Shown one piece after another: positions 3,802 through 8,717 of a stretch of DNA of 8,717 nt (positions within the stretch are counted from its first letter, which is position 1; each line of letters opens with the position of its first letter). The stretch is from assembly GCA_964611385.1 (NCBI GenBank), contig CAZSXS010000112.1:1-8717 (forward strand). Reading direction: 5' to 3'. A model generated the notes under the pieces. The model saw only the letters and a list, made by a program, of their open reading frames with translations. It did no database searches and had not been told where the DNA came from. Source of the stretch: CAZSXS01 sp964611385 (GTDB taxonomy: Bacteria; Bacillota; Clostridia; Lachnospirales; CAYPQA01). A program made the translations under genes and the position numbers.

Positions 3802-5199
3802 TTACTGTTTCAAGGCCCTGTGATAGACCGACAGCACAGAATCCAACGTTTTTGACATCTGAAAGTTCTCCAGTACCCTTTTTCTTGCATTAATCCCCAT
3901 TTCCTTACGCTCTTTGGGATGCTGCTGCATCCAGGTGATCGCAGCGGCCAAGGCCTCCGGATCAGAAGGGGGGACAGTTAAGCCCGTTACTCCGTCAAGG
4001 CTCACATAGGGCACGCCGCTTTCGAGCGCAGTATTGATTACCGGCTTTCCAAAGGACATAGCTTCAATTTGCACCAGCCCGAAGGCTTCACTCTTTGCCA
4101 CTGATGGCAAAACAAAAACATCACAGGCAGCATAAAATTGACAGAGTTCTTCATCACTATCCGCTCTTGCAAAGTGCAGCTTGCCACTAAGCTTCAAGCT
4201 TTCGCTGAGCCTCCTAAGCTCGTCTTCCAGGGGGCCAGAGCCGACAATCGTTAGTTCAATCTTGCAAGACTTGGCCTTGTCATTGGAGGACTGTATAGCC
4301 TTTGCAAAGGCTTCGATTAGGATCTTACAGCCCTTATAATAAACTAGACGGCCTACGAATAACAGCTTCAAGGGCTCTTCTTGTGCCGACACTGATTTCA
4401 GTTCTGGTATTGGCATTGCTTTAGACTGTAGTTTAGATAAAGATATTGACTCGGGCGCTTTCATCTGCTCTTTAACAAATTTCGTCGCTCTTTCGAGTAT
4501 AAACTCATTCACACCATAGGGAATAATCACACACTTATCTGTATGAGGCCTCAAATAAGGCGAATATCGAACATGCCCCTCAGTTGCAGCAATGATGAGA
4601 TCCGCTCTTTTTAAAAACAAAGCCAACAGTGGCCTGTAAAAGAGCATAAACTTTTTTTGCTTCACAATATCACTATGCCACCAAAGAATGAGTTTCTTTT
4701 TTCTGGAGGCCGGAGACAGAAGATAAGCCAAATCCCCTAAAGGAAAAGGCATATGCATATGTATGAGATCGGCATCCTTTGAAAGCTTCCGAAAATCCCT
4801 AAAAAAAGACAAGGAAACCGGCATAGAAAAAAACACCCCAAAGCTACCAGATTTTAAAACCGGCACCCCATGGATGTTTTCTTGCTTTGCTTTGCCGCTT
4901 TGTTGGCATGCCAAGACCTTCATATCTGTCTTATCCTTGAGCCCTTCGGCAAGCTGTTGAACTACCTTTTCGACACCCCCGGTTACAGGGTAGTAGAATT
5001 TATTCACTTGTAGAACTTTCGGTTTCGGCAGATCCAAATCAACAGACTCCCCTCGGTACCATGCGGAATGACAAATCAAAAAATGAATGCTCAATAAAAA
5101 CGCAATTGCTTTATATGGCAGTTTGGCTAAGATCAATGTGACAGCGCAGAGGATATTTTGAAAAATTTTGTTGTTTTTTTCACCATGATTATAGCACAT
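3802..5199 (-). CDS. GT4-type glycosyltransferase
   Basis: A GT-B retaining glycosyltransferase, 465 aa if read from ATG 5199. Motifs: VLQVNKFYYPVTGGVEK (62-78), the typical GT4 N-terminus with acceptor-side glycine loop; HMHMPFPLGD (147-156); FVGRLVYYKG (281-290, donor phosphate binding); and E-x7-E in EAFGLVQIE (371-379). A stretch at about 235-277 looks like a low-complexity insertion before the C-terminal domain. The start is doubtful: ATG 5199 has no ribosome site and overlaps the TATAAT of a good promoter, so it may not be in the mRNA. A TTG at 5037, preceded by GGGGAG at 9 nt, would give 411 aa beginning right at the conserved GT4 N-terminus. Other TTG starts are possible. It is the first gene of the polysaccharide unit; donor and acceptor are not known. 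Confidence 0.87.
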   Translation of the reverse strand: MCYNHGEKNNKIFQNILCAVTLILAKLPYKAIAFLLSIHFLICHSAWYRGESVDLDLPKPKVLQVNKFYYPVTGGVEKVVQQLAEGLKDKTDMKVLACQQSGKAKQENIHGVPVLKSGSFGVFFSMPVSLSFFRDFRKLSKDADLIHMHMPFPLGDLAYLLSPASRKKKLILWWHSDIVKQKKFMLFYRPLLALFLKRADLIIAATEGHVRYSPYLRPHTDKCVIIPYGVNEFILERATKFVKEQMKAPESISLSKLQSKAMPIPELKSVSAQEEPLKLLFVGRLVYYKGCKILIEAFAKAIQSSNDKAKSCKIELTIVGSGPLEDELRRLSESLKLSGKLHFARADSDEELCQFYAACDVFVLPSVAKSEAFGLVQIEAMSFGKPVINTALESGVPYVSLDGVTGLTVPPSDPEALAAAITWMQQHPKERKEMGINARKRVLENFQMSKTLDSVLSVYHRALKQ

Positions 5200-5215
5200 C
5201 CGTTTTTTATTGCAA
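5188..5215 (-). promoter_or_regulatory. Promoter of the glycosyltransferase-manC unit
   Basis: TTGCAA (5215-5210), a 16-nt spacer and TATAAT (5193-5188) with TG one base before the -10. The 13-nt core ATGTGCTATAATC is identical to that of toxin promoters 1 and 2. It lies in the 38-bp gap after the SWIM gene, so the polysaccharide genes probably have their own start near 5181. It overlaps the nominal ATG at 5199. Confidence 0.6.
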
Positions 5216-5237
5216 GCAAATTTTTGTATGCTGCTGT

Positions 5238-5942
5238 TTAAATTCCAAACAAGTTCGACAAATCCGCGTCCTCCAAAACTCTTCCGGACTTTTTACCAGC
5301 GTTTTTAAGGAGACTTTGCATTTTGGACTGGACTGACTTTTTTAGGAGTTCTTCAAAGTCAATGTCTCGAAGCTTGAAGAAGAGGGTGGGATCCTTGTCA
5401 AAGCAAGCGCCAATGCCATAGAGGACGGCGGCTACATGCTTACACATGGAGGCCCAGTCGGGGCAGCTGCAATCAAACTTGATTTCCTTTGGGCTGGGAA
5501 AGAGTCCAGCACTTTTTGAGGTGAAGAGTTCAGCCAGTTCCTTGGGAAATTTCCCGGCAGCCAGTTCTTCAATGCTACTAATTTTGTTGCTGCACTCAGT
5601 TACAATCTGCTTCCAGCGCTCTTTGGAAAGAGGAGCAATGCTTACCTTGACCTTATACAGGCTACTTCCCTGTACCAGGGCTGTAACCTGCCCTTTTTCG
5701 AGCTGCAAGTCCAGTACAAAGCCGTTTCTGACATAGCTGCGTCCCCGGCTGATTCGGTTATCATAGTCAGCATAACTTTCTAGGTTTTTGTTCCAGGCGA
5801 TGGCCCACCAGGTCTTTGCGATTTTGCTTCCTTCTATAATAATGGGATTCAAATTGGCATTCTTTTTCTTTAGTTTATCTATTTGCTTTTGTGCGTTTTC
5901 CCGCTTTTTTGCTACAGGTACATATTCATGATATCCCCACAT
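5238..5942 (-). CDS. SWIM zinc-finger protein, partner of SNF2 ATPase
   Basis: A 234-aa protein with a SWIM finger C-x-C-x6-C-x-H at C158, C160, C167 and H169 (motif CSCPDWASMCKH), a zinc-binding fold thought to contact DNA or protein. The N-terminus is lysine-rich and probably helical (10-35), followed by a region with KTWWAIAWNKNLE (43-55), common in bacterial SWIM proteins. GGAGGTG lies 8 nt before ATG at 5942, inside the end of the SNF2 gene; the two genes are 3 nt apart and must be cotranscribed. Many bacterial SNF2 enzymes carry the SWIM finger fused at the N-terminus; here it is a separate downstream protein. A role in targeting the SNF2 motor is inferred. The biological process is unknown. 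Confidence 0.85.
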   Translation of the reverse strand: MWGYHEYVPVAKKRENAQKQIDKLKKKNANLNPIIIEGSKIAKTWWAIAWNKNLESYADYDNRISRGRSYVRNGFVLDLQLEKGQVTALVQGSSLYKVKVSIAPLSKERWKQIVTECSNKISSIEELAAGKFPKELAELFTSKSAGLFPSPKEIKFDCSCPDWASMCKHVAAVLYGIGACFDKDPTLFFKLRDIDFEELLKKSVQSKMQSLLKNAGKKSGRVLEDADLSNLFGI

Positions 5943-5945
5943 GCT

Positions 5946-8567
5946 TTACACCTCCAGCTTGATCAGCTTCATCAGTTCATCATTATTCATTTCCGTGATC
6001 CAATTTTCACCTGTGTCTGCCACGATCTCTCCGGCTAGCTTTTGTTTTTGCTCTATCATCTGGTCAATCTTTTCCTCTATGGTTCCTGTGGTGACAAATT
6101 TATGAACCACTACATTCTTTTGCTGCCCAATGCGGAAGGCACGGTCGGTTGCCTGGTTTTCGATGGCCGGATTCCACCAGCGGTCAAAGTGAATGACATG
6201 ATTGGCGGCAGTCAGATTCAGGCCGACACCTCCGGCTTTCAGCGACAGCACCATGAAGGGTATATATTCCTCTCCATTGAATTGTTCTACCAGGGCTGTG
6301 CGGGCCTTAGCTGCAGTTCCTCCGTGAAGGATCAGCCCCTTCCGATTAAAAAGGCTCTCCAGGTAGTCGGCTATAGGTCGGGTCATTTCCCGAAATTGGG
6401 TAAAGACTAAAACCCGTTCCCGCTTTTCGTAGATGGTTTCGCAGATTTCCTGGAGCATGTCAAATTTACCACTGTGAGAAGGCTCAAAATTTTCTTGGCC
6501 TAGGTACTGGTCGGGGTGGTTACAAATTTGCTTAAATTTTAGAATGCTTGCCAATACCAGACCTTTTCGTTTGATGCCCTCGGCATCTTGTAACGCACTT
6601 GCCAACTCTTTGACCAAGGCCTTATATAAAACAATTTGCTTTTTGCTCAAACTGGTGTAGGCTTTCAGTTCGATTTTGTCGGGCAGGTCTGAAATCACGC
6701 TTTTGTCGGTTTTCAGCCGTCGGAGTATGAAAGGACTGACCACAGTCCGCAGCCTGGAGTAATCCTCCTGATCCTTCAAGCGTTTGGTAAACTCTGTGAA
6801 TTCCTTTGCGGTACCCAACAGTCCCTGGTTCAGAAAATCAAAAATCGACCACAGGTCCGAGAGACGGTTTTCGATGGGCGTCCCGGTCATGGCGATCCGG
6901 CCGGAGGCTTCAATCTGCTTGATGGCCTTTGTTTGTTTGGTTCCTGGGTTTTTGATGGCTTGGGCTTCGTCCAGGATCATCAGATCCCACTTTACCTTGG
7001 ACAGTTCTTCCTGCTTGACCACCATGCCGTAGGTCGTGATGTACAAGTCATAGTCGTCCAACTTTTCCCGCTCAAACTTACTGCCGGTGTGGATGACTTT
7101 ATACTTAAGCCTGGGAGCAAAGCGGTCAGCTTCCTTCTGCCAGTTGCCGATAAGGGAGGCAGGCAGAATCAAGAGGGTTTTCTCTCTTTTGCCAAGGTTT
7201 TGGCACTGTTCGCGTCTGTGCTCCAGAAGGGCCAGAATCTGTACAGTTTTCCCCAATCCCATATCATCCGCCAGCAAAGCCCCAAAGCCAAGCTCCTTCA
7301 TAAAGCGTAGCCAGTCAAACCCAGACTGCTGATAGTGCCGTAGGGTGGCTTTGAAGTCCTCCCCTAGAGCAAGGCTTTCCAATTCAGAGGGATTCAGCAA
7401 GCGGTTTTTGATACTGCCCAGCCATTGGCCGTTGGTTATCTCTGTACGGATAGGTAGATTGTCTTTTCCGAGGGGATCCGCCAGGTTTAATTCCATCCGC
7501 ATGGCTTCTGCAAAGCTGAGCCCTTCCTCCGATAATGTCCGAGCCTTTTCGTAGGCCTCTAGGGTAGCTCTCAACTTGTCCGGGTCAACCTCCACCCATT
7601 TTCCCTTCAGGTACGAAAGCCCAGCAGTCTGAATTAAAAGTTGCTCAAGCTCTTCCTTTGTAAACTCTGTGTCTCCAAAGGCCAGCTTAGGCTCAAAGTT
7701 TAACAAGGTATCTAGGCCCATCATAGAGGGCGTTTTTTCCCCGACCGAGATATTCATTTTCAGAGCGTTGGTCTTCTTCTTCCACCAGTCGGGAATGCGG
7801 CAAAGAATCCCGCTGTCCTCATAGAGGGGGATTTCCTTCAGGAAAACATAGGCTTCATTGCTGCTGAACTTCAAGGGCGAAAACAGCTCCCCGCTTTCCA
7901 CTAATTCTGAGATGAAAGCACTCTGATCGGCTGCCTTGCTTACAGTAGACAACAGTTTTAATAACTGCTCGTTTTGATTTTTATATTCTAAGAGGGCATT
8001 TTTCAAGGGCATATGGCTGCCCTTTTTTCCTTCGGACTCCGTGCTGTATGTCGCCAGGAATGCAAAGGGGTAGTCCTCGGATTTGCTTTCTACCAGATGA
8101 AAATATACCCGCCCGAAGACATTGATCTTTTGATCATGCTGGGTGAGAAATTCCGCCACTGTTCCAGCGAAAGCCTTGATGTCCTCTGCAAAGACCTTTG
8201 ACAGCTCCTGCCAGAGGTTCTTGATCCAGTTGGCATTTATATACTCTAACCCCACAACAAAGGGGACGGAATGCAAGATTTCCAGTAGTTCGTCCGTGCT
8301 TAGCTCCCCCGCCTTTCGAAGGACTTCTATCTCAGCATTTTGAGAAAGGTTACGGATAAAGCGGGCGGCAATTTGGTGCAAGAAGAGCAGAGATACGGAC
8401 ATTTCAGTTCTCTTTGGAGAAAAGCCGAAGAAAAACAAGGTTTTGTAGGAATTCTCTTTAAAACCCTTATATAACTCTTCATCCATAAAGAAAACCTTGT
8501 TATCCGTTCGCTCCAAATCGACTGTAAAGCCCTTTTCCTTGAAAAGGACGATCAGTTCTTTGTTCAT
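5946..8567 (-). CDS. SNF2-family ATPase / helicase-like protein
   Basis: An 873-aa Snf2-type double-stranded DNA translocase. Positions from the chosen start: a poorly conserved N-terminal half; the KGKWVEVDPDKL segment (about 321-332), typical of the bacterial SNF2-associated domain (PF12419); Walker A DDMGLGKT (434-441); Walker B DEAQ (533-536); TGTPIEN (561-567); ILRRLKTD; HGGT (748-751); SLKAGGVGLNLT (775-786, motif V); and arginine-finger motif VI in ATDRAFRIGQ (806-815). All ATPase motifs look intact. The frame is open to 8696, but AAAGGAGG 5 nt before ATG 8567 fixes the start there; the extra 43 codons run through leader hairpins. It precedes the SWIM gene by 3 nt. Likely roles are remodelling nucleoprotein or transcription complexes; no specific pathway can be named. 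Confidence 0.93.
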   Translation of the reverse strand: MNKELIVLFKEKGFTVDLERTDNKVFFMDEELYKGFKENSYKTLFFFGFSPKRTEMSVSLLFLHQIAARFIRNLSQNAEIEVLRKAGELSTDELLEILHSVPFVVGLEYINANWIKNLWQELSKVFAEDIKAFAGTVAEFLTQHDQKINVFGRVYFHLVESKSEDYPFAFLATYSTESEGKKGSHMPLKNALLEYKNQNEQLLKLLSTVSKAADQSAFISELVESGELFSPLKFSSNEAYVFLKEIPLYEDSGILCRIPDWWKKKTNALKMNISVGEKTPSMMGLDTLLNFEPKLAFGDTEFTKEELEQLLIQTAGLSYLKGKWVEVDPDKLRATLEAYEKARTLSEEGLSFAEAMRMELNLADPLGKDNLPIRTEITNGQWLGSIKNRLLNPSELESLALGEDFKATLRHYQQSGFDWLRFMKELGFGALLADDMGLGKTVQILALLEHRREQCQNLGKREKTLLILPASLIGNWQKEADRFAPRLKYKVIHTGSKFEREKLDDYDLYITTYGMVVKQEELSKVKWDLMILDEAQAIKNPGTKQTKAIKQIEASGRIAMTGTPIENRLSDLWSIFDFLNQGLLGTAKEFTEFTKRLKDQEDYSRLRTVVSPFILRRLKTDKSVISDLPDKIELKAYTSLSKKQIVLYKALVKELASALQDAEGIKRKGLVLASILKFKQICNHPDQYLGQENFEPSHSGKFDMLQEICETIYEKRERVLVFTQFREMTRPIADYLESLFNRKGLILHGGTAAKARTALVEQFNGEEYIPFMVLSLKAGGVGLNLTAANHVIHFDRWWNPAIENQATDRAFRIGQQKNVVVHKFVTTGTIEEKIDQMIEQKQKLAGEIVADTGENWITEMNNDELMKLIKLEV

Positions 8568-8572
8568 ATTTT

Positions 8573-8580
8573 CCTCCTTT
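8573..8580 (-). promoter_or_regulatory. Ribosome binding site deciding the SNF2 start
   Basis: AAAGGAGG, 5 nt upstream of ATG 8567, is a near-perfect Shine-Dalgarno. The alternative ATG at 8696 lies inside a hairpin loop and has no such site. Confidence 0.85.
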
Positions 8581-8663
8581 GTATTGATCATTTTGTGGCA
8601 ATTTCTTAGCAAAAAATCAAAATTGTTTGGGTCTTTTAAAAAACCGTGGGGGGACAAGGAGTC

Positions 8664-8680
8664 GGCCAAACAAGTTGGCC
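8664..8680 (-). repeat. Inverted repeat in SNF2 leader (short)
   Basis: GGCCAA (8664-8669) and TTGGCC (8675-8680) with a 5-nt loop. It abuts the longer inverted repeat at 8681-8715. Together they would form two consecutive hairpins if the SNF2 transcript starts upstream of the window edge. Confidence 0.55.
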
Positions 8681-8715
8681 AGAAAACTTTTTTCAAACGG
8701 CGAAAAAAGTTTTCT
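8681..8715. repeat. Perfect 14-bp inverted repeat at window edge
   Basis: AGAAAACTTTTTTC (8681-8694) and GAAAAAAGTTTTCT (8702-8715) with the 7-nt loop AAACGGC. It is AT-rich. On the minus strand it is not followed by a T-tract. On the plus strand TTTTCTTC ends the window, so a terminator for plus-strand transcription is possible but cut off. It could equally be an operator or a leader hairpin for the SNF2 gene. Confidence 0.5.
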
Positions 8716-8717
8716 TC

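Noticed and set aside
8568..8696. 43-residue N-terminal extension of SNF2 from ATG 8696
   Set aside because: There is no ribosome site, it passes through leader inverted repeats, and the strong AAAGGAGG at 8580-8573 marks ATG 8567.

Overview
The window looks like a chromosomal segment of a Gram-positive Bacillota (probably Clostridia). The evidence is strong GGAGG-type ribosome sites, AT-rich sigma-A-like promoters, a Hol_Tox/TxpA-type small membrane toxin, and a SNF2 helicase with a separate SWIM protein. No marker fixes the species. All five large genes and all the small toxin genes read on the minus strand.

Right part (8717 to 5238): a structured leader with two inverted repeats precedes a SNF2-family ATPase (start best placed at 8567, 873 aa). 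A SWIM zinc-finger protein (234 aa) follows 3 nt downstream. These two probably act together on nucleic acid.

Middle part (5215 to 1216): a promoter with an extended -10 lies in the gap after the SWIM gene. It precedes two GT4-type glycosyltransferases and manC (GDP-mannose synthesis). The second glycosyltransferase and manC overlap by one base (TAATG). A strong hairpin terminator at 1216-1256 ends this unit. The set suggests mannose-containing surface or exported polysaccharide: ManC makes the donor and the glycosyltransferases build the chain. Acceptors and linkages cannot be read from sequence.

Left part (1 to about 1210): a head-to-tail array of nearly identical units (386, 392 and 390 bp) with three complete copies, plus the promoter end of a fourth whose toxin gene would lie left of the window. 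Each unit is a complete type I toxin-antitoxin cassette. A 27-aa single-membrane-span toxin is on the minus strand, with its own promoter and terminator. A roughly 106-nt antisense RNA is on the plus strand, with its own TTGACA-N17-TATTAT promoter and terminator, and it overlaps the 3' end of the toxin mRNA. None of these short genes would appear in an ordinary ORF list, where only meaningless 64-aa plus-strand shadows show.

The most interesting content is in the array. The 5' end of each toxin mRNA is perfectly complementary in two 8-nt blocks to its own 3' UTR, and the antitoxin carries the same two blocks as the 5' UTR. The Shine-Dalgarno sequence is duplicated, and both copies can pair with toxin codons 12-15. 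Differences between the copies fall almost only in the antitoxin RNA region, including one compensatory base-pair change. This suggests a folded, antisense-controlled toxin locus that has been amplified in tandem.
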